Shown here one piece after another: positions 17,251 to 26,185 of a stretch of 41,011 nucleotides of DNA (position 1 is its first letter; each line of letters opens with the position of its first letter). The stretch comes from an uncultured Bacilli bacterium (GTDB lineage Bacteria > Bacillota_I > Bacilli_A > RF39 > UBA660): the NCBI GenBank assembly GCA_947628985.1, contig CANRCA010000003.1, positions 1 through 41,011 on the forward strand, written 5' to 3'. Below the pieces are notes generated by a model that saw only the letters and a list, made by a program, of their open reading frames with translations, had not been told where the DNA came from and made no database searches. A program made the translations under genes and the position numbers.

Positions 17251-18250
17251 TTAATTTTGCATAACTTTGAGCATTTAATGATAGTGGTGAAAATTGTTTA
17301 TTTTTATAAAGTACATATGCAGCAGCACCTATCATCGCAGCATTATCTGTACAATATTTTTTTTCTGGCATATGCATTTCTACACCAAGACTTTCACACA
17401 TTGATTTTAATGCTTCTCTAATATGAGTATTAGCGGCAACTCCACCACTAATTAAAAATGTTTTTAAATTATAATTTAATAATGCTTTTTTAGTTTTATC
17501 TACTAAATGTTCTGTAACACAATCTTGAAATGAACGAGCTACATCATATTTATTAACCTCATTTCCTCTTTGTCTTTCATTATGAACTAAATTATTAACA
17601 TGACTTTTAATACCACTAAAACTAAAATTATAAGATTCATCATTTAAAATATTAGGCATTTTATAAGTAGGTTCTCCTTGCAATGCATATTTTTCTACAT
17701 TAGGTCCACCTGGATATGGTAAATCTAATATTCTTGCAACTTTATCATATGCTTCTCCAATCGCATCATCTAAAGTTTGACCTAAATATTCAAATTCATT
17801 TTCACTTTTCATAAGTATTAAATCAGTGTGTCCTCCTGATACGATTAATGAAAGTAATGGATATTCAAGTTTATTTCCTATCATATTAGCATAAATATGT
17901 CCCATCATATGATTAGTACCAATAAATGGCTTATTATAAATAAATGCAAGGGCTTTTGTTGCTTCTACTCCAACAAGTAAACTTCCAAGTAATCCAGGAG
18001 CATAAGTACAAGCAAAAGCATCCATATCTTCTAATTTCATATTAGCTCTTTGTAAACATTCATCTATTACCATTGTTATATTTTCTAAATGTAATCTACT
18101 TGCTACTTCTGGTACTACTCCTCCATATTTTGTATGAACATCTATTTGAGAATTTATTACTGTTGCTATATCTTCAAAACCATTTTTAATAATACTTACA
18201 CTAGTTTCATCACAAGAAGATTCAACTGCTAAAATATATACATCTTTCAT
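17246..18250 (-). CDS. tsaD: tRNA N6-threonylcarbamoyladenosine synthase subunit TsaD
   Basis: This 334-aa Kae1/TsaD family protein starts with LAVESSCDETSVSI. It carries the metal-binding pair in TNHMMGHIYAN (His114 and His118), nucleotide-binding glycine loops (LSLIVSGGHTD, FLISGGVAANT) and a C-terminal DNAAMIGAAA. TsaD moves the threonylcarbamoyl group from TC-AMP to A37 of ANN-decoding tRNAs. AAGGTGA precedes the ATG, and the rimI stop and this start share one base (TAATG), so translation is coupled. It is the last gene of tsaB-rimI-tsaD; tsaC and tsaE are not in the window. Confidence 0.97.
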   Translation of the reverse strand: MKDVYILAVESSCDETSVSIIKNGFEDIATVINSQIDVHTKYGGVVPEVASRLHLENITMVIDECLQRANMKLEDMDAFACTYAPGLLGSLLVGVEATKALAFIYNKPFIGTNHMMGHIYANMIGNKLEYPLLSLIVSGGHTDLILMKSENEFEYLGQTLDDAIGEAYDKVARILDLPYPGGPNVEKYALQGEPTYKMPNILNDESYNFSFSGIKSHVNNLVHNERQRGNEVNKYDVARSFQDCVTEHLVDKTKKALLNYNLKTFLISGGVAANTHIREALKSMCESLGVEMHMPEKKYCTDNAAMIGAAAYVLYKNKQFSPLSLNAQSYAKLK

Positions 18251-18582
18251 TATTTCACCTTCTCCATTATAATTGCTGTATTTTCTCCATAATATCTTTC
18301 TCTTAAACTAATTTCTTTAAAACCAAGTTTACTATATAATCTAATTGCTTCATTATTGTTTTCATTTACTTCTAGCATTATTCTACTGTAATCTTCTTCT
18401 TCAATCATTTTATTCATAAGTGAAGTTGCTACACCTTTTTTTCTATCTTCCTCATTTACAAATAAATTCATAATATCAATAACGCCATCAACTAATCTTA
18501 TTTCTAAATAACCTAATACTTTTTCACCATCCATATAATTATAAACAGAATCAGTATCACTTAATATTTCTTTATTAATCAT
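18250..18582 (-). CDS. rimI: ribosomal-protein-alanine N-acetyltransferase RimI-like (GNAT)
   Basis: This GNAT-fold acetyltransferase has acetyl-CoA loop [14 protein letters not shown] and C-terminal block [24 protein letters not shown], both typical of RimI. The frame is open to 18639, but GAGGTGGA lies just before the ATG at 18582, giving 110 aa. That is short for RimI (about 150), with the N-terminal strands trimmed. It overlaps the end of tsaB by 8 bp. RimI commonly sits between tsaB and tsaD in Bacillota; the family acetylates N-termini such as that of S18. Confidence 0.88.
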   Translation of the reverse strand: MINKEILSDTDSVYNYMDGEKVLGYLEIRLVDGVIDIMNLFVNEEDRKKGVATSLMNKMIEEEDYSRIMLEVNENNNEAIRLYSKLGFKEISLRERYYGENTAIIMEKVK

Positions 18583-19126
18583 GATTTTCCACCTCAATTT
18601 TTTTAACATAGTTTGCTTTAATATGATGTGGATTTTCACTTTTCATATTTTCACAATATTTTATTATTTTTAAAACATCTAATTTTTCTTCTACTTTTTC
18701 ATAGTCACAGTTATCTTCTTCACTATAATATTCAGGAATTATATTGTTATTATTTTCATCAAATGCACTTATATAATATCCTTTATTATCTTCAATAACA
18801 GCTTTTCTTTTTTTATTATTATCATTACTTACTAAATAAGCGGTTAAACTTGATATAGTATTAATATCTATATTTAAAGCATAAGCCATTGTTTTTGCTA
18901 TTGACAAACCTATTCTAATACCAGTAAAACTACCTGGACCATTAACTACGATAATCTTTTTTAAATCTTTAACATTTAAATTATTTTCTTTAAATATTTC
19001 TTCTATCATAGGCATAGTATAAATAGAATGACTATACTCACTTTCTTTTGTTTTTATAAATAAATCATCATTATTTTTAAGTGCTATTGTTATTAAGCTT
19101 GAATGTGTATCAATAAATAAAAGCAT
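18575..19126 (-). CDS. tsaB: tRNA t6A synthesis scaffold protein TsaB
   Basis: This 183-aa ASKHA-fold paralogue of TsaD begins [10 protein letters not shown] and contains [21 protein letters not shown], the diagnostic TsaB block. TsaB is non-catalytic and dimerises with TsaD. It is shorter than the usual 220-230 aa, with a reduced C-terminal lobe. The frame is open to 19135 from a GTG, but AGAGGTGA is 5 nt before the ATG at 19126 and the resulting N-terminus fits the family. The start codon lies inside a 9-bp hairpin followed by U-rich codons, described separately. Confidence 0.92.
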   Translation of the reverse strand: MLLFIDTHSSLITIALKNNDDLFIKTKESEYSHSIYTMPMIEEIFKENNLNVKDLKKIIVVNGPGSFTGIRIGLSIAKTMAYALNIDINTISSLTAYLVSNDNNKKRKAVIEDNKGYYISAFDENNNNIIPEYYSEEDNCDYEKVEEKLDVLKIIKYCENMKSENPHHIKANYVKKIEVENHD

Positions 19127-19148
19127 GGAAGTCACCTCTTTCCATGCT
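19122..19148 (-). promoter_or_regulatory. hairpin over the tsaB start codon, terminator-like
   Basis: The minus strand forms a 9-bp perfect stem AGCATGGAA/TTCCATGCT. Its 9-nt loop carries the tsaB ribosome site and its 3' arm carries the tsaB ATG. The next bases are TTTATTTATT, so the element also looks like an intrinsic terminator placed 4 nt after the stop of the upstream Ca2+ pump gene. It may terminate pump transcripts, mask the tsaB start, or both. Confidence 0.7.
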
Positions 19149-19151
19149 ATA

Positions 19152-21800
19152 TTATATCACTCTTTTCTTATTTTTTAAATGTTTATATATTTCCATTACT
19201 GTTAAAATTGGTAATGCTAGTAAAAATAATAGTATCAAATATAAATATGGTATTTGATAAGTTTGTAAGAATTTAGATAAGAATGGTACTTCCATAACTA
19301 AAATTTGTAATAATATACTAATAACTATAGTTAATAAAACAAAATAATTCTTTTTAAAGCTATTTTCAAAAATACTTTTACTTTCACTTCTACAATTTAT
19401 TACATGAATATTTTGAATAAATACCATTAAAGCAAGAACATATCCTCTTGCATGAGCAACTTCCATATGTACTTTATTAATTAAGAATATCCATAATAAG
19501 AAAACAATAATTCCTATAAATAATCCTGATATTAATATTTGTTTTATTAATTCTTTTTCAAATATACTTTCATTTGGATCTCTAGGTTTTTCTTTCATAA
19601 TTGTTTCTGTTTCTCTTTCAAATGAAAGTGCCATATCTTGTAAACCATCAGTTACTAAATTTAACCATAATAATTGAATTGCAACTAAAGGAATAGGTAG
19701 TCCAAATGCTATTGACAATACAAAGAATAATACCTCTGCAAACCCACAAGATAATAACATTATACAAATTTTTCTAATATTTGAATAAGCATTTCTTCCT
19801 TCTTCAATACCAGCTACTATAGATGAAAAATTATCATCAATTACTATCATTTTTGCTGTTTCTTTAGCAACATCTGTTCCACTTCCCATAGCAATTCCAA
19901 TATTAGCTGCTTTAATCGCAGGAGCATCATTTACTCCATCTCCAGTTACTGCTACAAATTCTCCTTGTCTTTGAAGTGACTCAACTATTTTTAATTTTTG
20001 AAGAGGTGTTACTCTTGCAAAAACTTTTTTATCACTAATAAATTTATCAAATTTATCTTCATCATCAATATAAAAATCTAAATTTTCTCCAGTTGTTACT
20101 TCGCTTTTATCTTCAATCATGTTTAAACTTTTAGCAATTGCATATGCAGTCAAGGCATGATCTCCTGTTATCATTAATACTTTTATGCCTGCTTTTTTAC
20201 ATAATTTAATTGATTCAATTGCTTCTTTTCTAACTGGATCTATAAATCCTACTAATCCAATAAAATTTAAATTAGATATATCTTTTTCACTATATTTTTC
20301 TTTTCCTTCAATTTCTCCATCACATATTGCGATTACTCTATAACCATTTGATGCCATTTCTTCATTTTGTTCTAATATTTCTTCTTTATTTAATTTAACT
20401 AATTTTCCATCTTTATATGAATGTTTACAAAAATCTAGTATTACTTCTAAAGAACCTTTACAAGTACAATATACTTTATCATCTTTTTGATAAAATATAG
20501 CACTATATTTTTTTTCTGATTCATATGGTATTTCATATATTTTTTTATAAGTTATTTTATCTGTACCTAATTTTTTAGATAAGGCTAAAAATGCAACATC
20601 AATAGAATCTCCAAAATATTCCCATTTATTTTTATTTTTTTCTAACATTGCTTCATTATTAATTTTACCTAATATTGAAATATATTTTGCATTTTCTATA
20701 TTAGAATTATTATATGGTATTATTTTACCTTCAGAATTGTATCCGTTTCCTTCTATATCAAATTCTTCTTTACTTGCTAAAACTATTTTTTTAGCAGTTT
20801 GTTCATTAACTGTTAGTGTACCTGTTTTATCACTAGCAATTACTGTACAACTACCTAAACTTTCAACAGAATTTAATTTTTTAACAATTACATTTCTTTT
20901 ACCCATTTTATTAGAACCAATAGTAAGAGCCATTGTAAGAGCAAGTGGTAAACCTTCTGGCATAGCTGATACTGATAATGCAACTACTGATAAAAATATA
21001 TCTATTGAACTATAACCTTTAAAATATAAAACAATTCCTATAATTATTGAAATTACTACAATAATCATTGATATTTGTTTTGAAAATTTTTCCATTCTTA
21101 TTGTTAATGGTGATTTAGTATCAGCAGTGGATGTTACTTTTTGAGCAATTTTTCCAACTTCTGTATTAATACCTGTTTTAGTTACTACTGCTAGCGCTCT
21201 TCCTGTCATAACAGAAGTTGCTGCATATAACATACATTTTTTTGAAATTTCATTATCATTTGCTACTTCTATATTTTTATTTACTCCAATACTTTCTCCA
21301 GTTAAAACAGATTCATTTACTGTAAGATTATTTGATGATAATATTCTTGCATCTGCTGATATTACTGTTCCTGGTTCTATTACAATAATATCTCCAGGTA
21401 CTATTAAAGATGAATCTATTTCTTTATGTTTATTTTCTCTTATAACTTTTACTTTTACTTTAATTAAATTTTTTAATGCTTCACTATTTTGATTAGCTTT
21501 ATATTCTTGAAATGTAGATACTATTGCATCAATTAAAATAATAAATATAATTGCAATTCCATCAATTGTTTCAGATACTACAAATGAAAGTATAGCAGCC
21601 ACTATTAAAACATAAATAATTGGATCGTTTATAGCACTCAAAAAAAGTTCAAAAACATTTTTCTTTTTTTCTTTTGGAAGTTCATTTAATCCATATTCTT
21701 TTAATCTACTTTTTGCTTCTGTATTTTTAAGACCACTTAAAGAACTTCCTAATTCTTTTAATACTTTATTTTTATCCATCTTACTATAATCTTTTTCCAT
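19152..21800 (-). CDS. P-type cation (Ca2+) ATPase, SERCA-like
   Basis: This 882-aa P2A-type pump has TGES (about 167-170), PEGLP in M4 (about 281-285), DKTGTLT (Asp324), TGDGVND (about 619-625), a Glu in M5 (CGFAEVLFF, near 689) and NLVTDG in M6 (about 714-719). The M5 Glu and the M6 Asn/Thr/Asp set match the two-site SERCA pattern, unlike the PMCA-like pump at 13208-15784. It is expected to pump Ca2+ or a related cation out of the cytoplasm. The upstream htrA-terminator separates the two genes in the other direction; tsaB follows 25 nt after its stop. Confidence 0.92.
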   Translation of the reverse strand: MEKDYSKMDKNKVLKELGSSLSGLKNTEAKSRLKEYGLNELPKEKKKNVFELFLSAINDPIIYVLIVAAILSFVVSETIDGIAIIFIILIDAIVSTFQEYKANQNSEALKNLIKVKVKVIRENKHKEIDSSLIVPGDIIVIEPGTVISADARILSSNNLTVNESVLTGESIGVNKNIEVANDNEISKKCMLYAATSVMTGRALAVVTKTGINTEVGKIAQKVTSTADTKSPLTIRMEKFSKQISMIIVVISIIIGIVLYFKGYSSIDIFLSVVALSVSAMPEGLPLALTMALTIGSNKMGKRNVIVKKLNSVESLGSCTVIASDKTGTLTVNEQTAKKIVLASKEEFDIEGNGYNSEGKIIPYNNSNIENAKYISILGKINNEAMLEKNKNKWEYFGDSIDVAFLALSKKLGTDKITYKKIYEIPYESEKKYSAIFYQKDDKVYCTCKGSLEVILDFCKHSYKDGKLVKLNKEEILEQNEEMASNGYRVIAICDGEIEGKEKYSEKDISNLNFIGLVGFIDPVRKEAIESIKLCKKAGIKVLMITGDHALTAYAIAKSLNMIEDKSEVTTGENLDFYIDDEDKFDKFISDKKVFARVTPLQKLKIVESLQRQGEFVAVTGDGVNDAPAIKAANIGIAMGSGTDVAKETAKMIVIDDNFSSIVAGIEEGRNAYSNIRKICIMLLSCGFAEVLFFVLSIAFGLPIPLVAIQLLWLNLVTDGLQDMALSFERETETIMKEKPRDPNESIFEKELIKQILISGLFIGIIVFLLWIFLINKVHMEVAHARGYVLALMVFIQNIHVINCRSESKSIFENSFKKNYFVLLTIVISILLQILVMEVPFLSKFLQTYQIPYLYLILLFLLALPILTVMEIYKHLKNKKRVI

Positions 21801-21813
21801 TTTAGCTCCTAAT

Positions 21814-21843
21814 TTATAAAAAGTGATTTATTTAATCACTTTT
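21814..21843 (-). terminator. intrinsic terminator of htrA
   Basis: On the minus strand a 10-bp stem AAAAGTGATT/AATCACTTTT with a 5-nt loop overlaps the htrA stop and runs into a U-rich tract. It separates htrA from the SERCA-like pump gene. Confidence 0.85.
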
Positions 21844-22914
21844 ACCTAATTCTACATTAAATACTTTATGTTCTTTTCCTCTAATTACTGTAATTTCAAC
21901 TATTTCATTTGGTTCATGTTTATATAAGTAATATCTTAATCTTGCAACATTTGTAACTTCATTATCACCTATTTTAACAATTACATCTCCTTTTTCAATT
22001 CCAGCTTTATTAGCAGGTCCTCCTGCAGTTGATTCTAAAACAATTACACCTGAAGTTATTGAATCATCTAAAGTTATTCCTTCTCTTCTTAAATAATATG
22101 TTGGAGTAGATATTTCTGCCATACTTACTCCTAAATATGATCTTTGTATTTCTTCTTTATTAACAATTTTATTGGCATAATTAACTGCATCTTCAATTGG
22201 TATTGCAAAACCAATTCCTTCTATTTCATTTTCTACTATTTTCATAGTATTAATACCAATAACCTCTCCATTTACATTACAAAGAGGTCCACCACTATTT
22301 CCAGGATTAATTGCTGCATCTGTTTGCATAACATTCATAATCCAATCATTTGTAGTAGAACTTACTTGTACTTCTACCATTCTATCTTTTCCACTTAATA
22401 TTCCTCTTGTAACTGTACCTAAATAATCAATATCCATAGGAGATCCAATAGTAAATACAGTATCTCCTAATTTAGCATTTTCACTACTTCCTATTTTAGC
22501 AACACTTGTAACATGTGATTTATCTATTTGAATAACTGCTATATCTGCAAACTCATCACTACCTATAACAGTTGCATCTAATGTTTCACCATTACTTAAA
22601 ACTACTTTTATTTCACTAGCATCTTCTACAACATGATGATTAGTCATTATATATCCTTCTTCACTATATATAAATCCAGAACCAATCCCAGCTAATGAAT
22701 TTCTTTGATAATTTTCAACAACTACTACTGCATTATAAATCTTATCTATACCTTCAGATATTCCATTATCAGTTACTGTAACTAATTTTTCAGAAGTAGA
22801 TGCTTTTTCACTTTCTTTATTTATAGGTAAAAAATATAATGCTGTATACATTATACCTGCTCCTAACAATGAAGATAATAAAATACTAATAAAATATGTT
22901 AATTTATTTTTCAT
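21832..22914 (-). CDS. htrA: HtrA/DegP-family serine protease with PDZ domain
   Basis: This 360-aa protease has an N-terminal signal anchor (about residues 7-29) and a trypsin-like domain with catalytic His94 (TNHHVV), Asp124 (FADIAVIQ) and Ser207 (GNSGGPL). One PDZ domain follows at about 260-355, with AGGPANKAGIEKGDVIVKIGD. The architecture matches the membrane-anchored HtrA of Bacillota, which removes misfolded proteins at the membrane/wall interface. The AAAGGAG ribosome site overlaps the stop of the upstream Abi_2 gene, so the two form an operon. Confidence 0.95.
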   Translation of the reverse strand: MKNKLTYFISILLSSLLGAGIMYTALYFLPINKESEKASTSEKLVTVTDNGISEGIDKIYNAVVVVENYQRNSLAGIGSGFIYSEEGYIMTNHHVVEDASEIKVVLSNGETLDATVIGSDEFADIAVIQIDKSHVTSVAKIGSSENAKLGDTVFTIGSPMDIDYLGTVTRGILSGKDRMVEVQVSSTTNDWIMNVMQTDAAINPGNSGGPLCNVNGEVIGINTMKIVENEIEGIGFAIPIEDAVNYANKIVNKEEIQRSYLGVSMAEISTPTYYLRREGITLDDSITSGVIVLESTAGGPANKAGIEKGDVIVKIGDNEVTNVARLRYYLYKHEPNEIVEITVIRGKEHKVFNVELGKSD

Positions 22915-22923
22915 TTTTCTCCT

Positions 22924-23856
22924 TTATTCAATATATGATATTTGTTTATAATTTTCTGGAAATCCCATTCTATATAATACCTTATCAATTTTAATAGAAT
23001 TTAATTTTGAAGATAACCAATCTATTTCATATTCAATTTCATTCATCATCATTTTAAAATCATTATATGTTAACATATGTTTTAAAATAATTATTAATGC
23101 AAAAATATCATGTTTTCCATAGATATATTCATCTTCTACTTTTGGTATATCAAGTTCATAATGAAATCTTGTATCATCAATACTTTTTTGTGTTTCATGA
23201 TTATATAGTATATCTTCATGAGCACATAAATTTCTATAATTAGATAAAATTGTAAGATAATCTCCTAAAGATTCTGAATTAATATTTGAATAGTATGACG
23301 CTATTTCATTTTTATCATCTTGTTTTAATACTGAAAATAGTTCACTTACTAATCCAAAACTTAATACTTTAACTCCTACCCATAATGGTATATATCCATA
23401 ATTATTTATATAATGACTTGTTGCTGTATGTTGGTACCCATTAATTCTTATTTGTCTTTTTATTTTTCTTATTAAATCATTTATTTGTCTATTTTTTTCT
23501 TTTGTTCTATCAAAATTATCAGGATTTAAATAATCTTTTTCTTTATATCCATATTTTCTACTTAAAACATAACTAAATATTGATTTATAGTTATTTTCTA
23601 CAATTAATAAATTTTTAAAAATTATATTTCTAAAATATCTATCAAATGAAAATAATGCATATAATTCTTCAAAAGTAGATCCTGGAATAAATTTTTTAGA
23701 ACCATTTATTAAAAAAGGAGAACGATATCCATTCAAAAAGAAATAGTTTTCTCTTAAAAGTATAGTTTTTGCTTTATCATAATCATTTATAGTAAGCCCT
23801 TTACTTTTTAATATATCTAATTGTTCCTCAATTGTTTTAAATACTTTTGCAGCCAT
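22924..23856 (-). CDS. Abi_2 (AbiD/AbiF-like) HEPN-domain protein
   Basis: This protein belongs to the Abi_2 family. The N-terminal block has FLNGYRSPF and FDRYFRNIIF. The C-terminal part carries SNYRNLCAHED, with an RxxxxH motif (Arg208 to His213 when counted from the chosen start), the RNA-cleavage signature of HEPN nucleases. AbiD/AbiF proteins cause abortive infection in lactococci, but many chromosomal members have unknown roles. Of two possible starts (GTG at 23862, ATG at 23856), the ATG has AGGAG at 7 nt, giving 310 aa. The stop is embedded in the htrA ribosome site, tying the two genes together. A TATAAT at 23876-23881 may be its -10. Confidence 0.85.
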   Translation of the reverse strand: MAAKVFKTIEEQLDILKSKGLTINDYDKAKTILLRENYFFLNGYRSPFLINGSKKFIPGSTFEELYALFSFDRYFRNIIFKNLLIVENNYKSIFSYVLSRKYGYKEKDYLNPDNFDRTKEKNRQINDLIRKIKRQIRINGYQHTATSHYINNYGYIPLWVGVKVLSFGLVSELFSVLKQDDKNEIASYYSNINSESLGDYLTILSNYRNLCAHEDILYNHETQKSIDDTRFHYELDIPKVEDEYIYGKHDIFALIIILKHMLTYNDFKMMMNEIEYEIDWLSSKLNSIKIDKVLYRMGFPENYKQISYIE

Positions 23857-23923
23857 ATACACTCTCCTATTGTAAATTATATCATTTAATAAGATTTTTT
23901 TAAATGATTTTTTTATAATTTAA

Positions 23924-23955
23924 CACTAAAAAAGTTCGACTTGTATCGAACTTTT
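23924..23955 (-). terminator. intrinsic terminator after rpsI
   Basis: The minus strand has a 10-bp stem AAAAGTTCGA/TCGAACTTTT with a 6-nt loop and a run of six U residues. It ends the rplM-rpsI transcript. Confidence 0.92.
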
Positions 23956-23975
23956 GAAACATTGAAATAATTATA

Positions 23976-24371
23976 TTAACGTTTACTAAATTGTGGTGCT
24001 CTACGTGCTTTCTTAAGACCATATTTCTTTCTTTCTTTAATTCTTGAATCACGAGTAACCATTCCATTTGCTTTTAATACTGGTTTACTTTCTGCATTTG
24101 CAAGAATTAAAGCTCTTGTAATACCTAATCTAATAGCACCTGTTTGTCCTGAAAATCCTCCACCTTTAACTACAACATCAATATCATATTTATCTTTATT
24201 TTCTGTCATTTCTAAAGGTTGAACTAAATCCATAACTAATGTTTTATAAGGCATGTATTCATTAACATCTTTTCCATTAACAGTTATATTTCCTTTTCCA
24301 GGTACAAGTGTAACTTTAGCAACACTTCTTTTTCTTCTGCCAATAGCAGTTATTTTATTTTTTTCTGCCAT
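23976..24371 (-). CDS. rpsI: 30S ribosomal protein S9
   Basis: This 131-aa protein shows the S9 blocks [20 protein letters not shown] at the N-terminus, [19 protein letters not shown] in the middle and the basic C-terminal tail [14 protein letters not shown], which reaches tRNA in the P site. The length is normal. Its start lies 1 nt after the rplM stop, the usual rplM-rpsI pair. Confidence 0.98.
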   Translation of the reverse strand: MAEKNKITAIGRRKRSVAKVTLVPGKGNITVNGKDVNEYMPYKTLVMDLVQPLEMTENKDKYDIDVVVKGGGFSGQTGAIRLGITRALILANAESKPVLKANGMVTRDSRIKERKKYGLKKARRAPQFSKR

Positions 24372-24372
24372 A

Positions 24373-24804
24373 TTACTTTACCTCTAAACTTTCTGGCTTT
24401 TGAGCCTCATGTTTATGTTCACTTCCAGCATAAACAAATAATTGTCTATACATTTGTCTTCCTAATCTATTTTTTGGAAGCATTCCTCTAACTGCTCTTT
24501 CAACCATTTCTACTGGATATTTTTCTTTCATTTCTTTAGCAGTTCTCTCTCTTAATCCTCCTGGATATCCACTGTGATTATAGTACATTTTCTTATTTAA
24601 TTTGTCTCCAGTTAAATTAATTTTTTCAGCATTAATAATAATTACATTATCTCCACAAGCTAAATGTGGTGTATAAGTTGGTTTATGTTTTCCTTTTAAT
24701 ACATGAGCTGCAGCTACTGCAACTTTACCTAAGTTCTTACCCTCTGCATCAATAACATACCACTTATGTTCAATGTTTTCTTTCTTTAACATAAATGTTT
24801 TCAT
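24373..24804 (-). CDS. rplM: 50S ribosomal protein L13
   Basis: The frame is open to 24864, but L13 proteins begin close to [20 protein letters not shown] and GAAGGGA lies upstream of the ATG at 24804, giving the normal 143 aa. Diagnostic blocks are [31 protein letters not shown] and [14 protein letters not shown]13 assembles early on 23S rRNA. It is driven by a consensus promoter through an 88-nt leader that may carry an L13-type autoregulatory structure; the extra 20 codons upstream in frame are simply leader sequence. Confidence 0.97.
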   Translation of the reverse strand: MKTFMLKKENIEHKWYVIDAEGKNLGKVAVAAAHVLKGKHKPTYTPHLACGDNVIIINAEKINLTGDKLNKKMYYNHSGYPGGLRERTAKEMKEKYPVEMVERAVRGMLPKNRLGRQMYRQLFVYAGSEHKHEAQKPESLEVK

Positions 24805-24892
24805 AATTTTTCCCTTCTTTGATTTCAATGCTGTTATATTTGCAACTATAACTCTCTTTCCCACAGAGATTGCATCCCCATCAAAATGTACC
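24805..24892 (-). promoter_or_regulatory. candidate L13 (rplM) mRNA leader
   Basis: The 88-nt untranslated leader of rplM has G+C well above its surroundings and nested pairing. CTCT/AGAG forms one hairpin, GTTATA/TATAAC another, and GCAA pairs with a later TTGC. Bacillota rplM genes often carry an autoregulatory L13 leader, and the position fits. I have not matched the consensus base by base. Confidence 0.45.
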
Positions 24893-24898
24893 GAAAAT

Positions 24899-24927
24899 AT
24901 TATATAAAAAGTATATTACAATGTCAA
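24899..24927 (-). promoter_or_regulatory. sigma-A promoter of rplM-rpsI
   Basis: The minus strand reads TTGACA, 17 nt, TATAAT: a perfect consensus. The start site should be near 24892. Confidence 0.92.
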
Positions 24928-24999
24928 ATATTTTTTTCATATTTTACTTGATTTTCTATTATTTTTTACTATTTTTCACTTTTTAAATACATAATATGC

Positions 25000-25029
25000 T
25001 TGACAATCATTATATATCATTGATAAAAT
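25000..25029 (+). promoter_or_regulatory. promoter of the secreted Cys-repeat protein
   Basis: The plus strand reads TTGACA, 18 nt, TAAAAT, ending 25 nt before the ATG. It is divergent from the rplM promoter across an AT-rich spacer. Confidence 0.75.
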
Positions 25030-25054
25030 TATTATGATAATGGAGGAACAAAAA

Positions 25055-26119
25055 ATGAAGAATAAAATAGGGATAGCATTAATAGCAGTATTATTTGTAG
25101 CAAGTAGTGCAGCTGCTGCAACTGGATATATTTATGATAGTAAAAGGGTAGAAAAGAATCCAAATTTACCAAATAATGAAAATAAAATTACATATGAATA
25201 TTATTTAGAAGATGAACTTCAAGAACAAATGCCAGTAAATCCAGACATAACAAATGAAGATGGAACTGTTACTAAGGATAATGTTTATAGATTTTCTAGA
25301 TATGTTTGTACAAATGATGTAACTGGTGAATTTAACAATGAAACTTGGACTTTTACACCTAGTGAAGAAAAAGAAAGTAATTGTAGCTTATATTTTGTTA
25401 ATTCTTTCTATGATGTTACATTAGATGTAAGAGGTGGGGTTGCAGCTGATGTAAATCCAATTAAAGTTGAAAGAGAAAGTGACAGAGATTTCATAATAAC
25501 TCCTGATGAAGGTCATGAATTTAAAGAAGTAACTTGTACAAATGGAAAAGAAGCAAAATGGGATCAATCAACTAATACATTAAATATTAGTGCTATTACT
25601 GAAAATTTAGCTTGTACTGTTATATTTGGAACTCAAGATTTAAAAGTAGATATAACTGTTAAGAATGGAAATGGTACTACAACTGAAACAGCTGGTTATG
25701 GTGAAAGTGTTAGTGCTATAGTTCAACCTAGTGAAGGATATGGAAATCCTAAAATAGAATGTACTAATAATCAACAAGCCACATTTGCTGATAATAAATT
25801 ATCAATAGAAAAATTAACAGATAGTACAAAATGTACTGTAACATTTAGTGAAGCAGCTCCTAGTACTTATAAATTATCAATAATTAATATTCCTAACGAA
25901 GTTACTATTACACAAGGTAGCAACGGACAAGATATACAAGAAGGAAAAGATGGAGGATTTACATTAAAACCAGCTGATGGATATGATTTGGCACTAGATT
26001 GTGGTGGTGTTGCACCAAGTTCAACTACAGTTAATTCAGATGGTTCTATTACATATAATTTCTTAGCTATTAAAAATAATATAACTTGTAGTGTTACAGC
26101 AAGTTTAAAAACTAATTAA
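25055..26119 (+). CDS. secreted or anchored protein with Cys-paired InlB-like repeats
   Basis: The ATG at 25055 has GGAGGA 7 nt upstream, giving 354 aa; an earlier in-frame ATG at 25034 lacks a ribosome site. A hydrophobic N-terminal segment ending in Ala residues (about 5-24) is a signal peptide or anchor. The rest is built from about four Ig-like modules of 65-75 residues, each with the pattern PxxGY/H-x(5-8)-C, a strand, then C-T/S-V near its end (for example EGHEFKEVTCTNG with LACTVIFG). This resembles divergent InlB B-repeats, but with two Cys per module that probably form a disulfide. It is monocistronic with its own promoter and terminator. The function is probably surface adhesion or display. 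Confidence 0.75.
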   Translation: MKNKIGIALIAVLFVASSAAAATGYIYDSKRVEKNPNLPNNENKITYEYYLEDELQEQMPVNPDITNEDGTVTKDNVYRFSRYVCTNDVTGEFNNETWTFTPSEEKESNCSLYFVNSFYDVTLDVRGGVAADVNPIKVERESDRDFIITPDEGHEFKEVTCTNGKEAKWDQSTNTLNISAITENLACTVIFGTQDLKVDITVKNGNGTTTETAGYGESVSAIVQPSEGYGNPKIECTNNQQATFADNKLSIEKLTDSTKCTVTFSEAAPSTYKLSIINIPNEVTITQGSNGQDIQEGKDGGFTLKPADGYDLALDCGGVAPSSTTVNSDGSITYNFLAIKNNITCSVTASLKTN

Positions 26120-26124
26120 AAATT

Positions 26125-26149
26125 AAGTTTTCGAAAGAAAACTTTTTTA
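26125..26149 (+). terminator. intrinsic terminator of the Cys-repeat protein gene
   Basis: An 8-bp stem AAGTTTTC/GAAAACTT with a GAAA tetraloop is followed directly by a U-rich tract. Confidence 0.9.
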
Positions 26150-26178
26150 TTGATTTTATTTAATTAAAATGATAAATT
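26150..26178 (+). promoter_or_regulatory. promoter of dus, implying a leaderless transcript
   Basis: TTGATT, 17 nt, TAAATT ends 7 nt before the ATG at 26186, so transcription would begin at or next to the start codon. No Shine-Dalgarno sequence precedes this ATG. Confidence 0.5.
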
Positions 26179-26185
26179 ATTGTTT

